Below are positions 50,052 through 63,020 of a stretch of 64,000 bases of DNA, one piece after another (the stretch's first letter is position 1; each line of letters begins with the position of its first letter). This DNA is from Trochalopteron elliotii (lineage: Eukaryota; Chordata; Aves; Passeriformes; Leiothrichidae). The translations under genes and the position numbers were made by a program. The notes beneath the pieces were generated by a model, which worked only from the letters and a program-made list of their open reading frames with translations, was not told where the DNA came from and did not search any database. Where the stretch lies: positions 1,465,541-1,529,540 of the forward strand of contig JANPWX010000062.1 in the NCBI GenBank assembly GCA_024734555.1, read 5' to 3'.

Positions 50052-53000
50052 AATCAGATCAAGGTGTGCATAAGGTTTTTGCTGCATCTTGCAGAAGAAG
50101 TCATACTAAACCTACATCTGTTACAGTCTTCAAAATCAAGGGTTGTCCTTCCATATTTTAAAAAAAGCTGGTGGAAATACCTCTACTATAAATGTTTAAC
50201 CTTAAACCAGATAGGAACTGATCAAAATTCTAAATTTTTTTAATTTCCACATTTTTTTTCTTTTTCTCTTTTCTGCATTCTTCCTTTTCTGCCACAGTCT
50301 CTTATCTTTTAGCTTTTTTCTCCTAATCTCTCTCCTCATTTTCCTGTATCTTCAGTACCACAAAGGAATTAAATTTTAACCTCATGTACCATCATGGTCA
50401 ATATTTTAGTCATGTACGCAATAAACTGCATTTTTTAACAATGTGTGTCACTGAATCTACATTAAGGTTACAGTATCTATGATATTACATAGCAACGAAG
50501 ATCTGGTCTGGAATTCCTTATGGTACTTAATGGAGCCATTCTCTTTTTATGTAATCAACTGATAAATTAAATTATTGTGTTCAGACTGAGGGCCTCTGAA
50601 TAATAAATAGCACTGGTTGGGCTTTTTTTTTAATATTATCCCATGATGTAATTTAATAAAATCAATGTTATTGGTTTTGTCATGTTTAAGTTATCATAGC
50701 TAACTTAAGGTATAGTTCTTTAGATAATTTTTTAAAAGTAATAAGAAAAAATGAAAACTAACCTTTGCCGATTACCATGTTAGATTTTTTCCTTCCATTT
50801 TTTTCCTTGTGATATATGGTGCAACATATGAAATTATTCATTTCTACTATTAATATAGTAAACACAAGAGAATGTAACATATTTACATAGAACATCAGAT
50901 GCTCTTTTACAGATTACTGAAACAGATGACAGTTTATTGTCAATGACATTACCTGAATTGGCTGTGTCATTGCATAAACAGTATGGTTTGAGCATGCATT
51001 GGCATGATGTACTGGCAATTCTCAGAACAGCAGTTTTCATAAACCCCAATTAGAGATGACAATGCCAAATCATCATAAATCTTGACGAAGATTTGGAGAC
51101 AGTGATTTGTGTTCTAACAGCAGTATGACAAAAAAATTACAATTAGTATTCATTGAATTCCATGAAAATGAGCCAGAAATCTTTTGAAGAACAATAAATC
51201 TATACAGAGGTGCCTGTCTCAGATAATTTGAAAGAAACATAAGGTCCTACAAAATGAAATTGGCCATGAATCCATCAAAGGAACATTTTCTGTGCCTGTA
51301 ATTATTCAGGAAAGATTTTTGTAATAAAGATACCTTTCAAGCATTTTTTTCTTTGTTCTTGTATAATTTGTGGTTTTCGTTGTGTTATGTTTGTAACATG
51401 ATTTTTTTCAGTCCTGAGATCTTGCTATAGAAAATGTAAGCAGATACCTCTAAGGAATAATAAACCAAAACAGAGTTGGCATAAACACATTCAGTATTGA
51501 CACCCAAATGAGTAGTGTGTGGGCAGCAATTTAAACACCAGCTTGCAAAGCAAAATGGCAGTATAACAGAGCAGGAAGGTGATCATCCTTCTCCATATGG
51601 CTCTGCTGAGACCACACATACAACTCTGAATGCTGAAACTTCCTGGGGGTTTCAGTCTGAGGGTGATACTGACTAATTGTGTCTCTACTCTCAAACATAT
51701 TCATTGATATAACATAAGGTCTTCTTGAACATTTCATGAGATATGCTCTTCTTTATTTCTGTCACTGACATTCCACAGTATTATCCTTGTGCTTGAATTT
51801 CTGAGTGGCTATTTTTAATATTCCACTGAAGAATATATAATGAACATGTCAAAACAGTTCAAGCATTGTTTTCTTTTAGAAATTAATAAATTATTTTAAG
51901 AAATATGTTTTTAATTAAAATAAGAACTGCAATATAAACAGAATTCATATGAAGTTTTTCACAAAACAAAAGTCTCTCCTTTGTCAGGCATGAAAAACAT
52001 AAAAGTTCTACTTCTATCTATGTTTTTCTCTAAGCACTATACTTTCCCAAATAAGAGAAAATTAGGGAAAGTAATTTACCTACAGTGTTCTTTACTTTCA
52101 GAGTTCCAGGGCTGGGTTTAGTATGTGTGTAAGTAGTTTTGAACTTTTTGACGTAACTGCAGTTGCTGTTAATTTTTTTTCCTAATGTAAGGTTATTAAA
52201 ATAGAAGAGTGAACTAAGCCCTCTTCTGATCTACTTGTATTCTATCCTAGTCTAATTTAGTTTCTATTCTTTTATCAGCCCAAGAGTATGTATGGTCACT
52301 TCTTTAGGATCTTATCAATTCCTTGATGACTTGCTTGTGTCATGATGCTTTGTACCATGAGAACAAAATAATTAGCTGTACTACTATGTCTCCTCAGATA
52401 ATAATGAGTGCAGTATTAAAGATAATTAAAGTAATAGTGTTGATATCACAGCATTATCTAAACAACTAGTGAAATAAAACAGGCTTCTGTATTTTAGCAT
52501 TTACTTGAAATAGCTAAACTAGAGTCTAGTCACTTAACCAGGTGGAATGGATCTGTACTTCTACCAGGAAGTATAATTTCCTATTGTGTTCACATGTATT
52601 TTAGGCTAGCACTTTTTTCGTCATTCATTCCTGCTCTTATTGGCATCTCACATTATTTCAAACAATTCATTGATTTAGAATGGCTGTTGTTTTGGGGTTT
52701 TTTTGGTGAGGAATATTTGCTTTTAGAAATAAATGTCTCCCTTTAAAATATATGAGTCATTTTCTTTTCTAGTAGTACGTAAATCATGATTATTTATCAT
52801 CAAAATCTCATCATTAGCCTTGTCCTTATTAATCTATTATTAAGAAAAAGAATTGCAAGTTTATGCACTCCTCTTAAATGTTAATAGAAAATATAAAAAT
52901 AAAAAAAGGTTGTTTGCAAAAGGAACTCATTGATAGCACCTGTCTCAACCATCTAGTGTTGTGCAAATCTATGTGGATGAAGTGTTGGCAGCACGTAGCT

Positions 53001-53869
53001 TGGAGGACATTGACTCAGAATACAAATTTCTGTAAATGAATCCTGTACTTGATCAGTCAATATCAAGATCCAATGAAAAACTCTCCAAAGATTTATGGCA
53101 TGCTAATAACTTGTTTAACTTTTTTGAAAATTTTATTGGAAAGGAAGTACTAAACTAGAAAATGTCATTATATAGTGCAAATGACATAATTTGACAAGGG
53201 TGTAAGGTAGCGAGCTTCCAACATTCAGTACCCCTTGGAATAGACCAGATCATCATCTAGTTACCAAATATAAAGTTCAAAGCATTTGGAAAGAGAATGA
53301 CATTGTAGAAACATTGAAGTACTACATAATGCATAAGTTCAAATTTATGACTAAGATGTCTTTTGGTTATGCCAGAGGTTTTTCTACAACTGCCCTGACA
53401 CAGATGCACAAGTGCACACAAGGTCAACGTTGTAGTACAAAAATCCCTGAAGGAACAATTTCAATTGTATAATGTGACTATGCAGGCAAGAAGAGATCCA
53501 CATGATAGATATTTGTGAAATTAGGTTGACCCATGCACCATGGAAAGAATTCTAAATCTCTGTTATGACAAATCAAAACTCTGTCTGGGGTGAAATAGAA
53601 AGATAGAATCATGTGCACCACCAGCAGCTTTGTAACACATTGGTCATCCTTGTAAGTCTGCTTACCACCAAAACACAGTTACACAAACACAAAACCACAA
53701 TTAAATTAGCTCAGGCTGTGAGTGACCCAGGCAAGTCCTGAAACTTGCACTGCCACATCAGTGCAAGTTTGTGGACTTCTGTTAGCAAGTCAGAATCATA
53801 CATACCCGGTTAAATACAAAACAGAATTTTAGCAAGATAGAGAGTAACCAAATAGATTCTGCACTGAGA
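50052..53869. other. AT-rich non-coding stretch, nothing recognised
   Basis: About 3.8 kb without identifiable genes or repeats. Several T-rich runs (such as 50250-50280). Short frames are AT-driven. Confidence 0.5.
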
Positions 53870-54049
53870 TTGTAGTCCATCACTGGAACAGGCTTCCAGG
53901 GAAGTGGTCAAGCCTGTCAGAGTTCAAGGAGCATCTGGACTACACTCTTCATCGTATGATTTGATTTTAAGTAGTCCTGCAAGGAGCAGGGTGTTCATAG
54001 ATGACCCCACGAGTCCCTTCCAACTTGAGATATTCTATAAATCTATGAA
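53870..54049 (+). mobile_element. CR1 LINE 3' fragment, sense
   Basis: The fragment starts in the last ORF2 codons (CACTGGAACAGGCTTCCAGG giving HWNRLPG, then EFKEHLD). It runs through the 3' UTR (AGTCCTGCAAGGAGCAGGG, AGTCCCTTCCAACTTGAGAT) and ends in ATTCTATAAATCTATG. It is typical of one avian CR1 subfamily with a longer 3' UTR than the copy at 1049. A deletion in the middle of the usual GTTGGACTCGATGATC block is visible. Old and inactive. Confidence 0.92.
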
Positions 54050-57000
54050 AATAATTTAAATTAGAAAATTGGAAATTTGTACTGCTCTATTCAATATTTT
54101 AACCTCTTCATTGGGAAGTAAATCTTTCAGGTATTCAGACTTCAGCTAAAGCAGATAGTTTTTAAATAACACAATCTGGCATCATTTCTCTGCTTTTATC
54201 TCCTATAAAATAAAGCTGAGTACCTCTTCCTTTGTAACCTAACATCCCATTCCTCTTCCTTCTGCTTAGGATTGCTCAGACCATTTTCTTTTTGACAGAA
54301 CATTGGTTTTCCTTAGGTAACATTTCACATTAGAAGCTCTTTAGCTTTGCTCCCTATCATTCGTCTGCATTTTGCTCATTCAGAAATGATATTTACTATG
54401 GTTGGTTGTAGTGGGTTTACATGATTTTTAAAAGTGTAGCAATTACTAGACTATCTACACTTAGACCAAAATTTGTCTGGCAAGTAACAACAAAACTATT
54501 ATGTTGGCTGTTGTCAGGATCTCCATTATGATATATATTTGATTGTACCTGCAATGTGCTTACCTGAGGATTAGAGGCAGGTGAGCAAAAAATTAATTTG
54601 AAATATTACTCATGATTATGCTTTAGATCATGATGCAGTGATTACAATATTGGGCAAACAGCCAAAACACTATCTTCCCTTCCTTGGTCAGGTATTTTAT
54701 GATAAATATCTTCTAGGTAATTCAATATGGGTTTTTTTTCCTATATATCTGGGCTTTTATGTCTACACTACCAGTAAATGCAGCAACATCAAAGATCTCT
54801 AATCTTTAATTGTTGCTAGAGAAGTAAGCTAAATTATCTAGAACTGCTTGGAAGGATCTCTACATTACATGAATTACAGGAATATAAAAAAATTATTGCT
54901 TCTCTTTTCTTTCTTATCTGTTCTACATCATTCTTTTTAAAACAGTTATTATCTCATCATGCATATGTGATTTTGGGTAGGACTGTTATCTTCCGCAGTA
55001 GTAGAAATAATAAATAATAACATCACAGGAAGGATCTAAAAATTAGCTGGTGGTTTTCATCATTTTGAAGGCCAGAACACTTTGTGAGACATAAAATTTC
55101 ATCCAGTGATTTCCATGGTATTTCTGAGATTTAAAGCTCAACTTCAAACGCTTCAAATGGTATCTTTTAAAAGAGACATATACTTTGAATTAAACATTTT
55201 GAGTAAGACCAAGCCTGTCATACAAGATTTGTTCCAGCAACTAACTCTGTGTGCTAAAAAGTTCAACTTCATTTGGTAAATCTGTCTAACTATAGTTCTT
55301 AAACTGCTGACTTTAATCTGCTGCACTAATGTAGCACTATAGTATGAATGGACTGTGATTAGACATTATTAAATTCCTGTTAATGTATCAAACAATTTAA
55401 ATACCTCAAGCTTCCCAGAATTCATGTGTTTGGATAGTTCCTTTTTCTTTACAATCTCCCAGTTTTCCACATTCTCTATGAAGTCTAGGACACAATGCAC
55501 TATTCCATTAATGGCCTCACCGCAATGAGCAAAGCAGAGGTTTTACTATTTAACATCAGCATAAATGTTACTAATTTCCTGCCTTATTTATTATTCCTGT
55601 TCAGAATTTAAAGTACCACACAATTTCATCATGATGTTCAAGTGAAAACTCACATCCAGTTATTGCTGTCCTTGATACAGCTTGGCATTCCATGATCACA
55701 TTCTTATTCTTTTTTTTATATTTTTTAATCCCAACAGCATTTTGTCTTCTTTCCAATTATTTCAGTTTATTGAATGGTGCTGATTGTACCACTAGCCCTT
55801 AATGACTGATCTATTCATATTGTTAGGCTTCATTTCGCTATTTACTCAGTGAGATAAACAACTCCTTAATATATAGGTAGGGTTAGTTACTGCTCAAGAT
55901 GAAGGAACAGGATGCTCTCTCAGTTCTGAAGACGGTGTTTTTGGAATACACTGATGGAAAATGGAGATGTTGTTTACTCTGGGATTGAAGAATATTAACC
56001 CACAGATATTCTCCATTGGATATATGCAGGCAGAAATAACCCTAAAATATTGAAGGCAAGCATGGAATTAGACATTTTCCATTTTATGTCATCTCTCCTA
56101 TAGCTATATTTTTTTAAATTTTTTCTTTCAAAATCACGTAGGGAAAAAAAAATTACTAGAATATTTTTAATATCAAAACTCTTATTGTATTCACAAACTG
56201 ATGGAAGTAGCATCCTTATGAAGTATTTATGGACATGTTTTATTTATAGAATGCTCTGACAGTTATATCATGCAGAGCACTGAAAAAATTGCAAGGAATT
56301 TTTATATTTTATAAAAAATGTAGCCCATAAGAAAAAGTCATTATGCCTTTCTAAAATTGATAAAGAACATAATAAACACTAGCACCTGCTCATTTTCTTA
56401 AAGAAACATCAATTAATCTCAATATTATTCATTTGTACAAGTGAGAAATATGCATGTGGAGGACACAAGGCAATCCTAACTACATTGAACAGATGCTTCA
56501 TACTTTAGTGTTTTAAATTATGTATGATGCATGAAAGTTGCTTTTCATTAACGTGTGAATTGGAACTGAAATTTTGCACAAGTTTTGTGTGTCCTGCATC
56601 CCAAGGAATATGGCAAATTAAAATGTGAGTTATTTTATCCAGATGAAAACAAGCATGCATTGGACACTGTTCATTAGAATGCCAGTGCTTTCAGTAGATC
56701 ATGCTTTCTCACACAGCAGATGCTTTTAATGTGGCCATTCCTAATTTCTGTTTGAAATGTTGTTGCCTACTCACTTATAACCTAGGGCAAGATTTAGTTT
56801 TCTAGAGCATCAACATCAAGTTCCCTTCCTTCCTCCTTCCAATTTTAAAATCAGAGCCCATTAAAGATCTCTTCCCTTGCAGGAAAAAGAAAATAATAAA
56901 ACAAACAAAAAAACCCCACAAACAAACAAAACAAAACAAAAAACAAAAATCCCCTCCACACTAATTTTGTTAAAAGCTGTTCTTCTGACCAACATTCACA

Positions 57001-58249
57001 AAGGATATTAAAATTTCCTCCTGTGGTCTTGAACCCATTTAGGTCAGTGTTAACAGTATCTGTCAGTAACAGATCATTCACATCTGTAGTTGCTATCATG
57101 TAAGTAATTAAGAAATGACAAGAGGTCCAATTATTATGAAGTTATTATGCATATTTTCAACTAATAGAACATTTCAGCACATAGGCAGACATTTTTTTTA
57201 AATGATTAAATAGTTAGTTTGTGAAAGGGAAGACAGTTACCAAAAGCCAGTTCTTATCAACAAGAAAACCTCTAACCCTAGTTTAACATTGTTTCACAGC
57301 TCTTTACCATTGCAAATTTTTGTAAACTTTAGTAGCACCTCCATAACTTCCTAAAATATGTTGAAGCCATGCCTCATGGTGATGGTTCTATTTTCACTGA
57401 AACAGTAGTTATGAAATGAGAACTATTAAATAATTGCTGTTTTGTTCAGTGAATATTTTTCTCTTTTGTGGTGAAAGTTTAGTACATACCTACATCCAGT
57501 CATGTACTCATTTCTGGAAAATATCTTTGATGTAGTGACTGTTCTTTAAACTAGGTTTTATTCTTAAGAAGATTAAATATAATAATTTTTATTTATATTT
57601 ATTGCAAGCTGACAATGATTGTTACAATATTTTAGTTGGCTTTAATCTTAAAGATCCTGCAGAAAAATAATCGTTAAAAGCATTTTTTCTTAGCATCAGC
57701 AGTGCCCATAATAAACTATATAATACCATTATGTTTCAGTACTAGAATTCTAATTTGATTATTCATATATGATTTTCATAGTCAATAAACCATATTTGGC
57801 TTTTGAGATTGCAAAAGCTTGCTCTCTAAAAGAAAAGATTATTCCTTCCTCACAAGAATTAAAGTATACTTTCTATTAGCAGAAATTAGAAGAGTGGAAT
57901 ATATTTTTTAAATTCTAATAAAAAGCCTGTTAAAATCAATAAAAGAGCATTCCATAATTCCGTGTGCATTTTATCATGCCTCTGTTTTTTTTATACCTAG
58001 GGCTTTTACTCTCCTTGCCACCTAGCACAACACACAACCTTGAGTTACACATCCAGAAGCAGTTTTGCAATACACAGAAAAGCTGAACATCCAAAATAGA
58101 GTTTCCTAAAGTTCAATACACACATTATTTAAATTAAAAGGCAATTCAGTGAATTGGGGATGGAAGGGAAAGGCAAGACAATAAAAGCCTTGGATGTGCC
58201 AGCCTGATGAATGACCAAAGCATACAGAATGTTGCTGACTAAGCTGAAT
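54050..58249. other. AT-rich non-coding stretch with one A-rich repeat
   Basis: About 4.2 kb with no recognised gene. It contains the CAAA repeat at 56883-56950 and a section at 56480-56770 of even composition that might be conserved non-coding sequence. Confidence 0.5.
56883..56950. repeat. A-rich (CAAA)n simple repeat
   Basis: Irregular AACAAA and ACAAAACA units with an internal CCCC. Low complexity. Confidence 0.88.
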
Positions 58250-58255
58250 AGTAGG
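58250..58255. repeat. Target-site duplication, left copy (AGTAGG)
   Basis: AGTAGG directly precedes the LTR and is repeated exactly at 58702-58707. Confidence 0.82.
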
Positions 58256-58701
58256 TATGAGGGTTGGTATCTCCATGGGGGCTGCCTACCGGCAAGCAGT
58301 AAACCCCAGGCCAACCCAAAACAGTTCGTGGGTCCTCCAAATCTGCCGGCTGAAGCATGGTTAAGGCTGGAAGAAGGAGCGGGTCTGGCTTGGGTTGGAA
58401 AAGGTGTTTATTTCAGTGCAGTTCCATGTTCCAGCAGAGCACTTGCCAGAGCATGGGCCAGGAAACCAGAACATGCGCCACAACGCCAGCTTGGGCCACT
58501 GTGTCCCTTTTTCCCAGGTCACAGCTGGGCGGAGCACACTTCAGACCAATGGGGAAGGAAAGGGGTGGGGCCCAGGACAGGGTGATACCAGGTGTGATCA
58601 GGGTTGTACGGGTGGGGGTGTTTTGGAAGGAGCAAACCAAGTACTGATAAATAAACAAAATACAAATACAAATCTAAAAACCTAAATCACGCACTGCAAC
58701 A
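58256..58701 (-). mobile_element. Solo LTR of the same class II-like family, copy B
   Basis: The right end reads CACGCACTGCAACA, as in copy A, and the element is bracketed by an exact 6-bp duplication, AGTAGG. The left terminus is TATGAGGG rather than TG, best explained by a G-to-A change after insertion. On the minus strand there is an AATAAA signal (complement at 58407-58412) about 150 bases from the LTR 3' end, and an inverted CCAAT box (58546-58550), both in the places seen in copy A. A GC box, GGGCGGAGC, lies at 58528-58536 in U3. There is no internal retroviral sequence, so it is a solo LTR. It is shorter than copy A (446 against 496 bases) and considerably diverged, so the two belong to different subfamilies or ages. 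Open frames of 81-124 codons across it are incidental to its GC content. Confidence 0.87.
58407..58412 (-). promoter_or_regulatory. LTR poly(A) signal, copy B
   Basis: AATAAA on the minus strand (TTTATT on plus), positioned as in copy A. Confidence 0.7.
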
Positions 58702-58707
58702 AGTAGG
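58702..58707. repeat. Target-site duplication, right copy (AGTAGG)
   Basis: Exact repeat of 58250-58255 right after the CA terminus. Confidence 0.82.
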
Positions 58708-59599
58708 AAATAGAGACCAGCAAAAAAACCTCCAGCTTTTTATATTCTGGTTTAGTAACACGCCGGATTTTCCATGACAGCCTTCACTCAGCATTTACAG
58801 TTTTGAATGACTACTTGTACGCAATGGATTAGTGCTGGGGTTTTTCATGCATTGTATTCACTCTATTTTGCAATTAGAAAATAGTCATTTAAGATACTCA
58901 GTATAAATCTGTGGTCAAAGGTGGAATGTCAAAATAATTGCAGTTTGTCAGTTCAGTATTTATCCAAAAGGTTCAGATTCATAATAATTATGATATAATA
59001 ATTATATTCCAAATAATGCCTCTGAATAAACAACAAACCATGGCTTAGGTAAGTGAAGGAAAGGATCAAAGTGGGCGTTTGCATTCAAAGTCTGAAAATC
59101 TGAGTTTTGCCTGTGAAGATGTCACATTTAAACAGTGTTTCCCACAGGACTGGTTGGTGAGAAGCTACAGATACTGATATCAAGATTGCAGTGACACAGG
59201 TAAGGTCCCTGATCCCATTTAGAAAAGTCTAGTTGACTCCTACTTTGTGAATCTTTTTCATCTGTTGAATGTTGGACACTGAAATACCAGGCATGGTCAA
59301 TTCCTAGAATTTTTCTGTGAACAACCCAGCACAGTCATAGGCACCAAAAGAGTTTTCTACCAACACAGAAGATCTTCTTCATATTTTTTTTCTATCAATT
59401 GTTTACACATTTGCTTAAAGAAAATATATGGTGACAATCTTTTAAATATTTGTTTAAATACAGAAGGACATTTAGAAATCCTTCTCATTCAAGAATCTCA
59501 CTCCTCCAAGAATTTAATTTTTCTTCCTATGATTTTTCTTGGCTTGTATATGAATATGGGAGATTATAAAGAATTTTATCTGTGAATTCATAAAATCAC
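58708..59599. other. AT-rich non-coding stretch with one exon-like signal
   Basis: No gene is recognised. At 59148-59199 a 52-base segment lies between CCCACAG and a strong donor, CAG followed by GTAAGG, but all three frames contain a stop. It could only be a non-coding exon and may well be chance. Confidence 0.4.
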
Positions 59600-59690
59600 T
59601 GTACTGATCTCAGCTGGGGTAGAGTTAATTTCCTTCACAATGGCAGATATGGGGCTCTGTTTTGGATTTCTGCTGAATGCAAACTATTTT
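59600..59690 (+). mobile_element. ERVL-like LTR 5' fragment, sense
   Basis: TGTACTGATCTCAGCTGGGG followed by TAGAGTTAATTTCCTTCACA and ATGGGGCTCTGTTTTGGATT resembles the start of the common avian ERVL LTR as I recall it (CTCAGCTGGGGTAGAGTTAA is its most recognisable block). The match fades after about 90 bases. The TG at 59600-59601 would be the true LTR start. Confidence 0.6.
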
Positions 59691-62689
59691 TATGAATTAT
59701 ATCTTCCAGGAAACAAAATCTGGCCTAGAAAAGTGTTATTATTAATACACAGACATTATGTATACAAAAACAATTCTCTATACTAAAATTCAGCTGATCA
59801 TTTCAGTGTTGAACACAATTTACTTCATTTCTGGGCTACACTAAAACTGAGCATTCATGCATGCTGGAAATGAATATGGCAGGCAGGACAGCAGGCTGAA
59901 GCACTGCACAGCATGTTTTATCTAAGAGAATATACAGAACTAGCACTCACTTTGTTTAATCAGCAGTCCAGGATGTCCTGAAAAAGTAATATAAATACAT
60001 GTGGACAAAACAAGGCACTTTTAAAATACAGTTATGAAAATGTGAAATTAGAAATCAGGCAGCAGGCTGATGGATTTTAACTTGTCACATAAAATAGCTG
60101 CAGCCAGCTAACTAAGACTAAGCCATGTCATGCTGGATCTTCCTCTGAAAATAGCACCTATGTTTGTTCTTAATTTTTTCACTAGTTGATAGATGTTCTA
60201 CAGGTACAATAGTAACAACATTTATTTTGGATGCAGGACTATATGTTAACAAATTTTGACAGTAGACATAAACAAAATGTCTTCTTAGACATTTATTGAA
60301 GACTTCAATAAGAACATATTATAGGAGTTTTTCTTAAAAAAATACTAAAAAATGGAGATTGAAACATTGAATTGGACTTGAACCTGTATCCTATAGCCAA
60401 TGCAAACATCCTAAAAATTGAGAAGGTGGGAAGATTTTCCTTTTTTACATCTATTTTGCTTTCTGTGTAGTGATCCCATTATGACTTTCCTATAAAGCTG
60501 ATTGTAGTAGTACAAGCAATTAAAAAGGAAGTCTGTGCTAAGGCTGCCATTCCCAATGAAACTTGTAGTGCACTGGGAAATCTCCCCTCTTATTGCTGTA
60601 AATGCCCTCTTTACGTGAGCAGTGAGCATGATGGAGAGCACTGATGATCTCCAATTCCAGACATTTTATGCATCTCAAATGCTGAGCAGAATCTGAATAA
60701 GAGTACTTAAGATCTAAATTTTAAAATTGATTGGAAATGAAAAAATTTATTCATGAAGTATTTTGGGACGTAACAACCTAAGTATTTCCATAGGACTGAG
60801 TCACTATATATTTCAGGCATATTCTTCAGATTTTTTTCCCATTAATGTAGCTAAATATTTGGGAAACAAACACCTACTGCTTAATCTTGCCCTCTTCACT
60901 GAGCCTTTATTTCTGGCCATTGCTAAATAGTCCTGAGGCTAAACAGCTCTTTAAACCAAACTGTAATATTTTTTCTCCAGGGATTTGCATTCCTTATATT
61001 AAATAATACCATCTTACATCTTAATCTACAATTAAGTGTTCTGTGGTTTTTTATTAGTACATCATCTTTGAACTAATAAATCAATATTTTAATAACTTTA
61101 TTATATACATCTAATCTTCAAAATTTGAGTAAATTTGTGAGAAATTTTAAAAAGGAACATTTATATAGGGCACTCAGATATTGTTTTCCAGCGCAGCTCC
61201 TCAGAAAGCACATTTTTTATAACTCCTTTAATGATTTTATATATTTACACTAGTGTCATGAGATTTTTAAGTTATGAAATGCACAAAGAGTTTAGAAAAT
61301 GTTTGGGGAGGAGATTCTAACACACAGATTCCCCAAATACTGTAAGAAGATGATGTGGAAAGGTGAAATAAGAAAACCATGCAGTGAAACATCTGGCCTA
61401 ACTGTAAGGAAGAACTCTGAAAACCTCCCTGAAGGACTTCTGTCCTGGCTTACAGACTTCCAGTTAAAGTATAGACTGTGATGAAATACACACAAAAAAA
61501 AATTACGCAAAACTCTCTGCAGAAAACATTGTATGTTAAAATAAAATAGGCAAGTTATTAATCTTATTTTGTTAGGATGAATATCTTTTCAAGGAGAAAA
61601 AATATCTCTCATGTCCTGAGTATTCATCATACAACTCTCCAGACCATAACCAAATGTACAAATTCGGCAAAATTAAATTCGAGTATATAATGACTATGCA
61701 ACTTATTATTTGCAAAGGAACTTTGTCATAAATTCATGCTGAGATAGCCTTCAAAGATGAGTAGAAACTTAATTTAGTTTTGAGGTCATTTTAGTTCAAG
61801 GTGATACATCTGAGGTGATTTGCTTTATCTCCTTTTAACATGCCCTTTTTCTCCAGGACATGCTAATGGTGGTATAATTTTAATTCTGAACGTGTTCAAA
61901 TTTTCCTCTATGTAAAGGGCTCAGCAAGAGAATAATACACTTGAAGTTTTATGTGTCATTTAAAAGGGTTTCATGTTATTTCTCAGAACAGGTATGATAG
62001 CCAACTCTTTTGCTGTGTGTTTAGGTTAGTGCGTATATTCATAATTACTACTGGCATTTAAAGTAATTATAATACTCATTAAAAGAAAGGCTATTTAGCA
62101 TTTATCATAAAATGGTGGGTTTAAGTAATTTTTATTTTTTAGGAATCCTATACCCTTGCAATGACATTCTTCTTTTTTATTCTGGTATGCAACAGAACTA
62201 TGCTCTTCACAAGGTTATTCTTTCCTCTTTTTCTATGTTTCGATTTCTTCAACTTGACATGAGCCTCCTTGCAGGATACCACATAGTGGAAGTGTTAGAC
62301 TGAGATATGACATGTGGCATCACATAATAAGTGTCTTCATGAGCATCAGGCACTTGAAAGCTGTATCCTCCTAGAAATTCTGAGTTTTATCACAAGACAA
62401 TAATCTGCAACATGGCAGCTTTGAGGTGGTTTCATGACCTGAAGCTTACTCTCTTAAATATTGCCTTCTACTGTGTTTCAACAAAATCAAGTTTTACAAA
62501 AAAAGTGATCAATAGAAACAAAAGCCAAAATACACAAGTATGAAACTCATGCATGTGAAGAAAAGGAAAAGGAACAGATCTACAAGCTGTGTTTCTACAC
62601 GTCAGTGAGGTTAAGTGGATGCTTGTTGTGGTTACAGCTATGACAAGGTTAATTTTTACAGTAGGTGGGAACAAGTGTGGCTAAGGGCC
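59691..62689. other. AT-rich non-coding stretch, nothing recognised
   Basis: About 3 kb with no recognised gene. It is bounded on both sides by sense-oriented ERVL-like LTR pieces, but no retroviral coding remnant is seen within it. Confidence 0.5.
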
Positions 62690-63020
62690 GGATGTTATCC
62701 TATATCATTTCACATCGTTGCTGGGGCAGCAGAACAGGGAATCTTCACTTCCAGTCAAGCAAGCATGGGGACAGAGTGGTGGGGTAACACTGGTTTGGGT
62801 GGTATGGCGGCAGCTGGGTCAAGCGCCCCACTCTCTATTTTGTAGAGTTTTGTTATTATTATTGTTGCTGTTGCTGTTTGTTTTCTTATCTCAATGTCCC
62901 CAGTAAAATGTTTTATCACATCCTGTGATCTCTGTCTTTTGTGCCTCCAATTCTCCTCTCCAATGCACTGCAGCAGAGAGGGGAAGGGAAAGGGAGGGCG
63001 GGGAGCGAGCGGCATGTGAT
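62690..63020 (+). mobile_element. Probable ERVL-like LTR 3' fragment, sense
   Basis: A GC-richer block in AT-rich surroundings. The right part shows the order typical of avian ERVL LTR ends: a TTATTATTATTG tract, TTTTCTTATCTCAATG, a pyrimidine stretch with CCTCCAATTCTCCTCTCC, then a G-rich section ending GGGGAGCGAGCGGC. In the family this section is followed by a short terminal part that is absent here, so the copy is cut off near 63015. The left part (62690-62840) is less certain and could be U3 of the same element. Open frames of 62-86 codons here are incidental. Confidence 0.45.

Noticed and set aside
54407..54440. TGTAGTGGGTTTACATG, resembling an LTR start
   Set aside because: The match ends after less than 20 bases and no further LTR blocks follow.
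58211..58658. Overlapping open frames of 81-124 codons
   Set aside because: They fall inside solo LTR copy B, which is GC-rich and non-coding, so long chance frames are expected.
9395..58707. The two class II-like LTRs as the ends of one provirus
   Set aside because: Each has its own 6-bp target duplication, they are diverged, and no retroviral genes lie between them.
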